Shown in pieces: positions 8,823 to 16,870 of a stretch of 64,000 nt of DNA. A program made the position numbers and the translations under genes. How positions within the stretch are numbered: position 1 is the stretch's first letter; every line of letters begins with the position of its first letter. The stretch spans positions 4,216,001 through 4,280,000 of the forward strand of contig NZ_CP041203.1 of the NCBI RefSeq assembly GCF_008033115.1, written 5' to 3'. The notes beneath the pieces are model-generated. The model worked only from the letters and a program-made list of their open reading frames with translations. It had not been told where the DNA came from and searched no databases. This stretch comes from Cellulomonas sp. Y8. Lineage in GTDB: Bacteria; Actinomycetota; Actinomycetes; Actinomycetales; Cellulomonadaceae.

Positions 8823-9686
8823 TCAGCCCCCGGTGCCCTTGTCCCGGCGCCGCAGGTACCGCTCGAACTCCTGCGCGATGGCCTCGCCGGACGCCTCGGG
8901 GAGCTCCGCGGTGTCCTTCGCCTCCTCGAGCTGGTGCACGTACTCGGCGATCTCGGAGTCCTCGCTCGCGAGCTCGTCGACGCCGTCCTGCCACGCCGCG
9001 GCGTCCTCGGGGAGGTCGCCCAGGGGGATCGGCTCGCCGGTCAGGGCCTCGATGCGGTGCAGCAGCGCGAGGGTGGCCTTGGGCGACGGCGGGTGCGCCA
9101 CGTAGTGCGGGACCGCGGCCCACAGCGACACCGTGCGCAGACCGCGCGCGGCCGCCTCGTGCTGGAGGACGCCGACGATGCCCGTCGGGCCCTCGTAGGA
9201 GTTCGGCTCCACGTCGAGGGCCGCACGGACCGCCTCGTCCTCGCTTGTCGCGGTCACCGGGATCGGCCGGGTGTGCGGCACGTCGGCCAGCAGCGCGCCC
9301 AGCGTGACGACGGTCGTCACCCGGAGCGTGGCCGCGATGTCCAGCAGCTCGCCGCAGTACCGGCGCCAGCGCATCGACGGCTCGATGCCGTGCACCAGCA
9401 CGACCTGGCGGCGCGCGTTCGGGGTCGTGGCGACGGCCACCGCCGTGGTCGGCCAGGTGATCTCGCGGCGCCCGTCGTCGCCCGCGCCGACCACGGGGCG
9501 GTTCACCTGGAAGTCGTGGTACTCCTCGGGGTCCAGCTCGTCGACCTGCTCCGCGCCCCAGGCCTCGTGCAGGTGCTCCAGCGCCTGGCTGGCCGCCGAC
9601 CCGGCGTCGTTCCAGCCCTCGAAGGCCGCCAGGAGGATGGTCTCGCGCTCCGGGAGCCCCGCCGGTGCGTCTGCCTGCTCGGTCAT
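8823..9686 (-). CDS. PAC2 family protein (proteasome assembly chaperone-like)
   Basis: Protein of 287 residues in the PAC2 superfamily, named for eukaryotic proteasome assembly chaperone 2 and common in actinobacteria, where its function is unsettled. Visible features are the opening ILLAAFEGWNDAGSAASQAL, the VVLVHGIEPSMRWRRYCGELL strand-helix and TVVTLGALLADVPHTRPIPV, typical of the family's nucleoside-phosphorylase-like fold. C-terminal helices carry acidic residues. The genome has a proteasome (right end of the window), but no physical linkage ties this gene to it. Confidence 0.88.
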   Translation of the reverse strand: MTEQADAPAGLPERETILLAAFEGWNDAGSAASQALEHLHEAWGAEQVDELDPEEYHDFQVNRPVVGAGDDGRREITWPTTAVAVATTPNARRQVVLVHGIEPSMRWRRYCGELLDIAATLRVTTVVTLGALLADVPHTRPIPVTATSEDEAVRAALDVEPNSYEGPTGIVGVLQHEAAARGLRTVSLWAAVPHYVAHPPSPKATLALLHRIEALTGEPIPLGDLPEDAAAWQDGVDELASEDSEIAEYVHQLEEAKDTAELPEASGEAIAQEFERYLRRRDKGTGG

Positions 9687-9698
9687 CGGGCCAGCGTA
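9687..9698 (-). promoter_or_regulatory. Leaderless-type promoter, -10 TACGCT (minus strand), PAC2 gene
   Basis: TACGCT ends six bases before the ATG at 9686. Confidence 0.45.
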
Positions 9699-9736
9699 GG
9701 ACCCCGCGGCGCCCGATGTCGGACCGGGCGGGGAGA

Positions 9737-11440
9737 ATGGGACGCGTGCCGCTCGTCCTCGTCGCCGTCGACCCGGACCGACCGGGCGGCGTCGTGCTGC
9801 GCGAGGCCCGGGACGCCGCCGCCGCGGAGGCCGGCGACGTCGGCCCGCCGGTGCCGGTCGCCGGGGACGACCTGGCGGGCGCGGTCGCGGAGCGAGAGGC
9901 CGCCGACCACCCGCGGTGGGTCTGGGACGACACCGAGCACTGGTACCCCGACCTGCTGGCCGCGGGCGTCCGGGTGGAGCGCGCGCACGACCTGCGGCTG
10001 TGCCGGACCATCCTGCGCGGGTCGACCCGGTGCGCCGGGACCGCCCTCGCGCGCGAGCCGGAGGGGCCGTGGGACCGCGCCGCGGCGGCGGGCGGGACCG
10101 GACCGCACGAGGCCGACGCGCCGAGCCTGTTCGACGACCTCCCGGCCGCGGTGCCCGACGCCGCCCCCGACGTCGCCGCGGAGCTCGCGCGCCAGCTCGC
10201 GGCCCTGACCGAGGCGCGGGACGACGGCCGGCTCCGGCTGCTGCTCGCCGCGGAGTCGACCGGCGCCCTCATCGCCGCCGAGATGCGGCACGACGGGCTG
10301 CCGTTCCGGCCCGACCTGCACGACGCGCTGCTGACCGGGCTGCTCGGGCCGCGCCCGCGCGAGGGCGCCCGTCCCGAGCGGCTGGCGGCGCTGGCCGAGC
10401 GCGTGGCTGCGGCGCTGGACCGGCCCGGCCTCAACCCCGACTCCCAGCCCGAGCTCCTTCGCGCCCTGCGGGCCGCCGGCCTCGAGGTCACCTCGACCCG
10501 GACGTCCGAGATCCGCGCGCTCGACCACCCCGTGCGCGAGCCGCTGCTCGAGTACAAGAAGCTCGCCCGCCTGCTGTCCGCCAACGGCTGGGCCTGGATG
10601 GACCGCTGGGTGCACGAGGGCCGGTTCCGGCCCGACTACGTCCCGGGCGGCGTCGTCACCGGGCGGTGGGCCAGCAGCGGCGGCGGTGCGCTGCAGCTCC
10701 CCGGCGTCATCCGCGACGCCGTGCGGGCCGACCCGGGGCGGCGGCTGGTCGTCGCCGACGCCGCGCAGCTGGAGCCGCGCGTGCTGGCCGCCATGTCCGG
10801 CGACGGCGCGATGGCCGCGGCCGGACGGCAGGCCGACCTGTACGCCGCCGTCGTCGCGGCCGGCATCGTCGCCGACCGGCAGCAGGCCAAGTACGCCATG
10901 CTCGGCGCGATCTACGGGGCCACCACCGGTGCCAGCGCCGTCCTCATGCCGCAGCTCGGGCGCGCCTACCCGCGGGCCGTCGCACTCGTCGAGGAGGCCG
11001 CGCGGGCGGGGGAGCGCGGCGAGCAGGTGACGACCTGGCTCGGCCGGTCCTCGCCCGCCCCGAGCGCGGCGTGGCTCGCCGCCCGGCAGGCCGCCTCCGC
11101 CGAGGGCGCCGCGCCGGAGGACGCCCGCGACGCCCGCCGCCGGTCCCGCGACTGGGGCCGGTTCACCCGGAACTTCGTCGTCCAGGGCACCGCCGCGGAG
11201 TGGGCGCTGTGCTGGATGGCGGTCCTGCGCCGCCGGCTGCTGGACCTGCCGGGTCGGCCGCACCTGGCGTTCTTCCTGCACGACGAGATCGTGGTGCACG
11301 CGCCCGCCGACGTCGCCGACCGGGTCGCCGACGCCGTCCGGGAGTCGGCGGTCGAGGCGGGCCGGCTGCTGTTCGGCGCGACGCCGGTCGAGTTCGCGCT
11401 CGACGTCTCGGTGGTGGACAGCTACGCCGACGCCGTGTGA
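9737..11440 (+). CDS. Bifunctional 3'-5' exonuclease/DNA polymerase (A family, PolA-like short form)
   Basis: Family A DNA polymerase lacking the 5' nuclease domain, 567 residues. Motif A is VVADAAQLEPRVLAAMSG (canonical DYSQIELR, so changed but keeping the first Asp), motif B is RQQAKYAMLGAIYG, and motif C is HDEIVVHAP near the C-terminus. The N-terminal ~180 residues correspond to the exonuclease-like region but show no clear metal-binding DEDD set. Start: ATG at 9737; GTG at 9746 is an alternative only three codons in. Actinobacteria carry this as a second, accessory PolA-like enzyme. Confidence 0.9.
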   Translation: MGRVPLVLVAVDPDRPGGVVLREARDAAAAEAGDVGPPVPVAGDDLAGAVAEREAADHPRWVWDDTEHWYPDLLAAGVRVERAHDLRLCRTILRGSTRCAGTALAREPEGPWDRAAAAGGTGPHEADAPSLFDDLPAAVPDAAPDVAAELARQLAALTEARDDGRLRLLLAAESTGALIAAEMRHDGLPFRPDLHDALLTGLLGPRPREGARPERLAALAERVAAALDRPGLNPDSQPELLRALRAAGLEVTSTRTSEIRALDHPVREPLLEYKKLARLLSANGWAWMDRWVHEGRFRPDYVPGGVVTGRWASSGGGALQLPGVIRDAVRADPGRRLVVADAAQLEPRVLAAMSGDGAMAAAGRQADLYAAVVAAGIVADRQQAKYAMLGAIYGATTGASAVLMPQLGRAYPRAVALVEEAARAGERGEQVTTWLGRSSPAPSAAWLAARQAASAEGAAPEDARDARRRSRDWGRFTRNFVVQGTAAEWALCWMAVLRRRLLDLPGRPHLAFFLHDEIVVHAPADVADRVADAVRESAVEAGRLLFGATPVEFALDVSVVDSYADAV

Positions 11441-11455
11441 TGCTGCCGCTCGGTG

Positions 11456-11471
11456 GGTAGACCGGTCTACC
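11456..11471. promoter_or_regulatory. 16-bp perfect palindrome, probable TetR operator
   Basis: GGTAGACCGGTCTACC is its own reverse complement and lies 33 bases before the start of the TetR gene. A TAGTCT -10-like box follows at once, so bound repressor would block the promoter. The classic arrangement of an autoregulated TetR gene. Confidence 0.75.
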
Positions 11472-11503
11472 TAGTCTGGCGGGACGACGCGGCGGGAGCG
11501 GGC

Positions 11504-12118
11504 ATGGCGGAGGCACGGGACCTGAGACCCGGCGGCGCGACCGCACGACGTCGCCCGGCGCGCGACCGGCTGCTGGCGGCCGCCGCGGCGCGGTTCTACG
11601 CGGACGGCATCGCCGCGACCGGCATCGACACCGTCACCGCCGACGCCGGCGTCGCCAAGATGAGCCTCTACAACAACTTCGCGTCCAAGGCCGACCTCGT
11701 CGCGGCGTACCTCGTCGCCCGGCACGAGGAGTGGCTCGGGCTGTACGCCGCACGGCTCGCCGCGGCCGGCGACGACCTCCGGGCCCGGGTGCTCGCCGTC
11801 TTCGACGCGTACGCCGACCACGCGAACGCCGGCTACGCCCACGGGTTCCGCGGCTGCGGCCTGCTCAACGCCGCCGCCGAGCTGCCCGCCGGGGACCCGG
11901 GCCGCGCGGTCGTCCGCGGTCACAAGGAGGAGGTCGAGGCGATCGTGGCCGGCCACCTCGCGGACCTGCTGCCGGGTGACCCGTCCGGGGCCGCCGCGCT
12001 CGCCGAGCACCTGGCGTTCCTGCTGGAGGGGTCCATGGCGCGCGCGGGGCTCGAGGGGGACGACACCCGCCTGCGCCGCGCCCGTGCGCTGGCCGGCGAC
12101 CTGCTGGACGCGGTGTGA
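11504..12118 (+). CDS. TetR/AcrR family transcriptional regulator
   Basis: Protein of 204 residues. The N-terminal helix-turn-helix is clear (RDRLLAAAAARFYADGIAATG, then DAGVAKMSLYNNFASKADLVAAYL); the rest is a helical ligand-binding domain with a Cys-containing GFRGCGLLNAAAELP segment typical of TetR_C subgroups. It overlaps the next gene, a DMT-type exporter, by four bases (GTGA), so the two are co-translated; the likely logic is repression of the pair until the exporter's substrate binds. The ATG at 11504 is preferred over an upstream frame that would read through the operator. Confidence 0.9.
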   Translation: MAEARDLRPGGATARRRPARDRLLAAAAARFYADGIAATGIDTVTADAGVAKMSLYNNFASKADLVAAYLVARHEEWLGLYAARLAAAGDDLRARVLAVFDAYADHANAGYAHGFRGCGLLNAAAELPAGDPGRAVVRGHKEEVEAIVAGHLADLLPGDPSGAAALAEHLAFLLEGSMARAGLEGDDTRLRRARALAGDLLDAV

Positions 12119-13197
12119 CCGCCGGGCGCACCGTGTCGGGCGCGGGCGCCGCGCCACTCGCCGACTCCGCGGCGGTCGCGCCCGCGGAGTCCGACGCGGC
12201 AGTGCAGGTCGCGTCCGCCCGGCCGTCCGCCACGGTGCGGGGCGCCGGGGTCGGGACGCTCGCCGTCCTCGCGGCCTCCGTCCTGTGGGGCACCACCGGC
12301 ACGGCCGCGACGTTCGCCCCGGAGGTCGGACCCCTGGCGATCGGCGCCGCGGCGATGGGCATCGGCGGCCTGCTGCAGGCGGCCGTCGCCGGCCGGGTGA
12401 TCGCCGAGCACGCCGCCGCCCTGCGGGCCCGGGCGGGGCTCGTGCTGCTCGGAGCCGCGGCCGTGGCCGTCTACCCGCTCGCGTTCTACACGTCGATGCG
12501 GCTCGCGGGGGTCGCCGTCGGCACCGTCGTCTCGCTGGGGTCCGCGCCGCTCGCGGCCGCGCTCGTCGAGCGCCTGGTCGACCGGCGGCGGCTGTCGCGG
12601 CGCTGGCTCGCCGGCGCGGCGGTCGGGCTGCTCGGCATGGTGCTGCTGTGCGCGGCGCAGGCGCTCGGCGGAGGCCACGGGGCGGACGTCCCGGGCGCCG
12701 CCTCGCCCGCCGCGGCGCTCGGCGGGGTGCTGCTCGGGCTCCTCGCGGGCGCCACCTACGCGCTGTACTCGTGGGTCGCGCACCGGCTGATGCAGGGCGG
12801 CGTGCCGTCGCGCGCGGCGATGGGTGCCGTGTTCGGCGTCGGCGGCGTGCTGCTCCTCCCGGTGCTCGCGGTCACGGGCGGGGCGCTCGTCGCGTCGTGG
12901 GGGAACGCGGCGGTGGGCGGGTACATGGCGCTGGTCCCGATGTTCACCGGGTACGTGCTGTTCGGGTGGGGGCTCGCGCGCGTGCCGGTCAGCACGGCGA
13001 CCACCCTGACCCTCCTCGAGCCGGCGGTCGCGGCCTTGCTCTCGGTGCTGGTCGTGGGGGAGCGGCTGCCGCTCGCCGGCTGGGTCGGCGTGGGGCTGGT
13101 CGTGGTGTGCCTGGGCGTGCTGTCCGTGCCGGCGCGGTCGGCGGGCCGGGCCGAGCGGCGGCTGCGCGCCCGCCGCCGCCTACCCTGGACGCCATGA
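12115..13197 (+). CDS. EamA/DMT family transporter
   Basis: Inner-membrane exporter of the drug/metabolite superfamily, 360 residues, with two EamA repeats of five transmembrane helices each (first repeat starts at TLAVLAASVLWGTTGTAATF, second at LGGVLLGLLAGATYALYSWV). The end of the second repeat shows the typical TTLTLLEPAVAALLSVLVVGERL. The first ~45 residues are an Ala-rich cytoplasmic tail. GTG start overlaps the upstream tetR stop by four bases. Substrate unknown; regulation by the adjacent TetR is inferred. Confidence 0.9.
   Translation: MTAGRTVSGAGAAPLADSAAVAPAESDAAVQVASARPSATVRGAGVGTLAVLAASVLWGTTGTAATFAPEVGPLAIGAAAMGIGGLLQAAVAGRVIAEHAAALRARAGLVLLGAAAVAVYPLAFYTSMRLAGVAVGTVVSLGSAPLAAALVERLVDRRRLSRRWLAGAAVGLLGMVLLCAAQALGGGHGADVPGAASPAAALGGVLLGLLAGATYALYSWVAHRLMQGGVPSRAAMGAVFGVGGVLLLPVLAVTGGALVASWGNAAVGGYMALVPMFTGYVLFGWGLARVPVSTATTLTLLEPAVAALLSVLVVGERLPLAGWVGVGLVVVCLGVLSVPARSAGRAERRLRARRRLPWTP
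13181..13193 (+). promoter_or_regulatory. Leaderless-type promoter, -10 TACCCT
   Basis: TACCCT ends seven bases before the ATG at 13194. It lies inside the last codons of the DMT gene. Confidence 0.45.
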
Positions 13198-14195
13198 CCG
13201 TCACCGCCGGTGCCGCGCCCCGCGCGGCCACGCCCGCGCCGACGGGCCGGGCGTCGACGAGACGGGTGTCGACGAGACGGCGCCCGGCCCCGTGCTGCTC
13301 GACGCGTCCACCTGGCGCGCCCGCGCCGAGGCGCACGCCGCCCGCGTGGACGACCTCACCGCCGGCCACCGCGAGCGCCGGGCCCGCGGGCGGCGAGCGG
13401 CACGCGATCGAGGACTTCCTCTTCGAGTACTACCCGGCCAAGCCCGCCCAGCTCCGCCGCTGGCACCCGGGCGCCGGCGCCGCCCTGGCGGACGCCGCCG
13501 AGGCGCCGCACGCCGGCTGGCGCTGGTACCGCGTGGGCGCGGACGGCACGGTCGGCCTCGAGGCCGCGGCGTTCCTCGCCGACCGCGGGGACACGGTCCG
13601 CTACGTTCGCGCGCTGCTGTCCGCCACGGCGTCGCGCCCCGCCGCCACCGGCTGCTTCGGCCTGCACGAGTGGGCGATGGTCTACCGGGAGGGCGACGGC
13701 GACCACCGCCACCCGCTGCCGCTGCGGCTCGGCGGCGCCGGGACCGACGAGGTCGTCGAGCGGCACCGCATCCGGTGCACCCACATCGACGCCTTCCGGT
13801 TCTTCACGCCGGACGCCGTGCCGCGGAACACGCTGCAGCCGACCCGCGAGACCCAGGTGGCGATGGAGCAGCCCGGTTGCCTGCACGCGAACATGGATCT
13901 CTACAAGTGGGCGCTCAAGCTCGGCCCCACGGTCCCGGGCGACCTGCTGCTCGACGCGTTCGCGCTCGCGCGCGAGATCCGCACCGTCGACATGCAGGCG
14001 TCGCCGTACGACGTGTCGTCCTACGGCCTGGCGCCGATCGCGATCGAGACACCCGAGGGCAAGGCGGAGTACGTCCGGCGGCAGCGCGGGTTCGCGGCGG
14101 CGTCCCAGACGCTCCGGGAGCGGCTCGTGGCGGTGTGCGACGCGGTGCTCCGTGCCGGCACATGCCCGGCGCAGGCGGGGACCCTGGCCCGGTGA
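13194..14195 (+). CDS. 3-methyladenine DNA glycosylase-like protein (actinobacterial type), frame disturbed near the N-terminus
   Basis: From about residue 67 the protein reads as the actinobacterial family annotated 3-methyladenine DNA glycosylase (HAIEDFLFEYYPAKPAQLRRWHPG; CTHIDAFRFFTPDAVP; MEQPGCLHANMDLYKWALKL). Before that, the family-like N-terminus VLLDASTWRARAEAHAARVDDL is encoded in a different frame (13292 onward), while the frame of the ATG gives an Arg/Pro/Ser-rich sequence. Two compensating shifts fit: one base missing near 13250 and a CG dinucleotide missing near 13385. The plus-two frame stays open throughout, so a protein with a scrambled segment (residues about 18-65) could still be made. 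DNA-repair role is by family label only. Confidence 0.75.
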   Translation: MTVTAGAAPRAATPAPTGRASTRRVSTRRRPAPCCSTRPPGAPAPRRTPPAWTTSPPATASAGPAGGERHAIEDFLFEYYPAKPAQLRRWHPGAGAALADAAEAPHAGWRWYRVGADGTVGLEAAAFLADRGDTVRYVRALLSATASRPAATGCFGLHEWAMVYREGDGDHRHPLPLRLGGAGTDEVVERHRIRCTHIDAFRFFTPDAVPRNTLQPTRETQVAMEQPGCLHANMDLYKWALKLGPTVPGDLLLDAFALAREIRTVDMQASPYDVSSYGLAPIAIETPEGKAEYVRRQRGFAAASQTLRERLVAVCDAVLRAGTCPAQAGTLAR

Positions 14196-14214
14196 GCGGG
14201 AGGCCCGCACGCCG

Positions 14215-14442
14215 TCACGTGTCGGCGGCTCCGCCTGCGGACTCGTGTCGCGCGACAGCCTCGGCGCGCTCCCGGGCCTCGCGCTCCTGACGGCGGATGC
14301 CGGCCTCGGTCGCAGGTGTCTTCGGGGGCAGCCCGGTGCGCGGGCCGACCTCGCCGTTCGGGCCGACTCCCCGGTAGAAGCCACCGTCCGGGGCGAACCA
14401 CCGTCGGACCGGGGGCGGGCGTCGCCGGTTGCTGTCAGCCAC
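14215..14442 (-). CDS. Small hypothetical protein, last gene of the DUF6338 operon
   Basis: Protein of 75 residues, basic at the N-terminus (MADSNRRRPPPVRRWFAPDGGFYRG), with a Pro/Gly middle and a charged helix (AGIRRQEREARERAEAVARH). No family recognised. Its start overlaps the stop of the DUF6338 gene by eight bases, so it is almost certainly translated from the same message. Confidence 0.65.
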   Translation of the reverse strand: MADSNRRRPPPVRRWFAPDGGFYRGVGPNGEVGPRTGLPPKTPATEAGIRRQEREARERAEAVARHESAGGAADT

Positions 14443-15136
14443 GGGGCTGCACCGTCCTCACGTCATCGTCGCGACCCCCGGCCCGATCATCCCGCCTGCC
14501 CGGGAGGAAGTCCACGGCGATCGCGTCGGCGCACCTGATCACCATCCCGCCCGGGGCGTGGACCACGTCGCTGAACGTCCCGTCGTCGCCCACGACCCAG
14601 CCCTCCTCGACGAAGAGCTCGGGAGGGTGGGGGTGGGTGGTGGCGAACGAGTCGTCCCCGTACCAGCCCCCCAGCCACCGGCCGTCCGCGAACCGCACGC
14701 GCACCCAGCCACGCGGCGCACCCCCGAACGCGCGGTCCCACGCGCTGGGCGGGTGGTCGAGCGGTCGACCGCGACGGAGCGCGGGCGGCGTCCGCGCCGT
14801 GAGGAGCACGAACCGCTCGCTGCGGACGGCCCAGAAGCACAGCCGCGCGGCCAGCCAGGGGAGGGCGATCGCGAGCACGACGAACCCGAGGCCGACGACC
14901 CGTGCGTTCCCGAGGGCCCGCGCCGGCTCGCGCGCGTACGCCGCCAGCACCGGACCGAGCGCCGCCGCGTACGTCCCGGCGAACACCCCTGTGGCGACCA
15001 TCGCGTGCAGTACGCGCGTGCCGAAGTCCGGTCGCGCGGGGTCGGGCCCGGCCACGCTCTGCCACGAGGCGCGGTACACGAATCCTGGGACGACCAGCGT
15101 GAGCGCGACCGCCGCCTGCGCCCAGGTCTCAGGCAC
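14435..15136 (-). CDS. DUF6338 family membrane protein
   Basis: Protein of 233 residues. The N-terminal LTLVVPGFVYRASWQSVAG and the C-terminal GWVRVRFADGRWLGGWYGDDSFA ... ELFVEEGWVVGDDGTF match the DUF6338 pattern; three or four hydrophobic segments lie in between. Function unknown; the C-terminal beta-rich domain looks like a small SH3-like cytosolic module. GTG start overlaps the upstream gene's stop by eight bases (GTGCCTGA). Middle gene of a three-gene overlapping operon. Confidence 0.75.
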   Translation of the reverse strand: MPETWAQAAVALTLVVPGFVYRASWQSVAGPDPARPDFGTRVLHAMVATGVFAGTYAAALGPVLAAYAREPARALGNARVVGLGFVVLAIALPWLAARLCFWAVRSERFVLLTARTPPALRRGRPLDHPPSAWDRAFGGAPRGWVRVRFADGRWLGGWYGDDSFATTHPHPPELFVEEGWVVGDDGTFSDVVHAPGGMVIRCADAIAVDFLPGRRDDRAGGRDDDVRTVQPRG

Positions 15137-15413
15137 GGCGCGCCCGCCCCGCCGTCGGCATCGCCCAGTCGCGGGTCCCGCGCCCGCCCGCCGGCCAGCG
15201 CCGGCGCAGCAGGGCGTCGACGAGGCGGTACGGCTGCCACGCGGCGCGGCGCTCGTCGGCGGTCCGTGCCGCGCGGGCCGCGACCCGCGCGCTGCGCTGG
15301 AGGTCGCGTCCGGCGCGCATCGTCCACAGGGGCGGGTGGGTGACGCGCGACGGATCACGGACGAAGGTGCGGAGCGACGGGTGGTGCGGGTCGTCGTGGA
15401 AGACCGGAGGCAT
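15129..15413 (-). CDS. Hypothetical protein, first gene of the DUF6338 operon
   Basis: Protein of 94 residues, His-rich at the start (FHDDPHHPSLRTFVRDPSRV) and strongly basic in the middle (Arg-rich helix about 33-60). No known family. Support comes from the eight-base overlap with the DUF6338 gene, the plausible ATG and conserved operon geometry. The reading frame could be a chance product of high GC, so confidence is moderate. Confidence 0.5.
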   Translation of the reverse strand: MPPVFHDDPHHPSLRTFVRDPSRVTHPPLWTMRAGRDLQRSARVAARAARTADERRAAWQPYRLVDALLRRRWPAGGRGTRDWAMPTAGRARRA

Positions 15414-15557
15414 GCCGGGACGCTAGATCGGGGCCGAGGTCGGGCACCGGGCCGCGTCAACAGGTCTGGGGACGACGCGCGGGACCGGCACCTGTGGAGG
15501 ACTCGGCCCCCGCCCGCCGAGCGGCGCCCGGACGCGCCGACCGGGCCCAGCCCCGCC

Positions 15558-16754
15558 TCAGGCGATCCGCGCCTCCAGCAGCGCGTCGATCGCCACCGGG
15601 GACAGCACGTGGTCGACGGCCATCGCCGACGCCCCGAGGATCCCGACCTCCGACCGCGCCTGCGACGTGACGATCCGCAGGTGCTGCGTGGCCAGGGGCA
15701 GCGACCGCTGGTACACGACCTCGCGGATGCCGGCGATCAGGTGCTCGCCGGCCTCGGCGACCACCCCGCCGATCACGACCAGCGACGGGTTGAGCAGGCT
15801 CACGCAGGCGGCGAGCACGCCGCCGATCTCCCGCCCGGCCTGCCGGACGGCGCGCCCCGCGGCCAGGTCGCCGGACCGCACGAGCGCGACGACGTCGGCG
15901 CCCCCGCGGGCGTCTGCCCCGTCCCGGCTGAGCTGCTCGGCGAGCGCCCGGCCGGACGCCACGGCCTCGAGGCAGCCGAGGTTGCCGCACCGGCACGGGA
16001 CGTCCTCGGCCCCCGGCACCGCGATGTGGCCGATGTCGCCGGCGGCGCCCTGGGCCCCGCGCCGGAGCTCGCCGTCGGAGATGATCCCGGAGCCGATGCC
16101 GGTCGCGACCTTGACGAACAGCATGTCGTCGACGTCGGGCCAGGCGGAGCGGTGCTCGCCGAGGGCCATGAGGTTCACGTCGTTGTCGACGAGAACCTCG
16201 GCGCCCCCGAGCTCGGCCGAGAGGATGCCGCGGACGTCGGCGTCGTCCCAGGACGGCATGATCGGCGGGTTGATGGGCCGCCCGGTGGCGTGCTCGACGG
16301 GGCCGGGCAGGCCCACGCCGACGGACACGAGCTCGTCGAGGGAGCGCCCGGCCTCCGCGACGAGCTTGCGCCCGTGCTCGGCGACCCAGGGGAGCACGAC
16401 GTCCGGACCGTCGGCGATGGCGAGCGGCGCCTCGCCCTCGACGAGGACGTTCGACGCGAGGTCGGTGATGGCGAGCCGCACGTGCGTCGCGCCGAGGTCG
16501 ACGGCGAGCACGACGCGGGCGCTGGGCTCGAAGGCGAAGGTCGCGGGCGGGCGGCCGCCGGTGGAGGAGGCCTCGCCGGCGGGGGCGATGAGCCCGGCGG
16601 ACATGAGGGCCTCGACGCGCGCGGTGATCGTGGAGCGTCCCTGGCCGGTCGCGGCCGCCAGGTCGGCGCGGGTGCGCGGCCGGCCGTCGCGGAGGAGCTG
16701 GAAGAGGTCTCCGGCCCCTGAGTTCCGCGGTGGAAGCTTCACGACGTCCTGCAT
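15558..16754 (-). CDS. ROK family transcriptional regulator
   Basis: Sugar-responsive repressor of the NagC/XylR type, 398 residues. An N-terminal winged helix (DLFQLLRDGRPRTRADLAAATGQGRSTITARVEALMSAGL split over the HTH) precedes a ROK kinase-like domain with the ATP-site motif VLAVDLGATHVRLAITDL and the zinc motif CRCGNLGCLEAVASG. It is transcribed away from the sugar ABC operon across a 116-base gap that contains repeated operator-like sequences, so it most likely controls that operon and itself. The effector is unknown. Confidence 0.93.
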   Translation of the reverse strand: MQDVVKLPPRNSGAGDLFQLLRDGRPRTRADLAAATGQGRSTITARVEALMSAGLIAPAGEASSTGGRPPATFAFEPSARVVLAVDLGATHVRLAITDLASNVLVEGEAPLAIADGPDVVLPWVAEHGRKLVAEAGRSLDELVSVGVGLPGPVEHATGRPINPPIMPSWDDADVRGILSAELGGAEVLVDNDVNLMALGEHRSAWPDVDDMLFVKVATGIGSGIISDGELRRGAQGAAGDIGHIAVPGAEDVPCRCGNLGCLEAVASGRALAEQLSRDGADARGGADVVALVRSGDLAAGRAVRQAGREIGGVLAACVSLLNPSLVVIGGVVAEAGEHLIAGIREVVYQRSLPLATQHLRIVTSQARSEVGILGASAMAVDHVLSPVAIDALLEARIA

Positions 16755-16770
16755 GGCGCCTAGTGAACCA

Positions 16771-16786
16771 GAAAGTCCCCCGACTT
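16771..16786. promoter_or_regulatory. Operator-like inverted repeat upstream of the ROK gene
   Basis: AAGTC-CCCC-GACTT (16773-16786) preceded by the 9-mer GAAAGTCCC (16771-16779), 17 bases before the ROK start. The same 9-mer recurs at 16847-16855 at the ABC promoter. Confidence 0.5.
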
Positions 16787-16834
16787 GTGTTCGTCACGAT
16801 CGGGTAACTCGGACAAACCCGGAGCAACTTTTGC

Positions 16835-16863
16835 TTGACCCGGGACGAAAGTCCCTCATAGGT
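16835..16863 (+). promoter_or_regulatory. Promoter with embedded operator for the sugar ABC/ebo block
   Basis: TTGACC (16835-16840) and CATAGG (16857-16862) form a -35/-10 pair with a 16-base spacer. The spacer is filled by the inverted repeat GGGAC-GAAA-GTCCC (16842-16855), the position expected for a repressor site. The ROK protein is the obvious candidate. Confidence 0.6.
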
Positions 16864-16870
16864 TCCTCAC

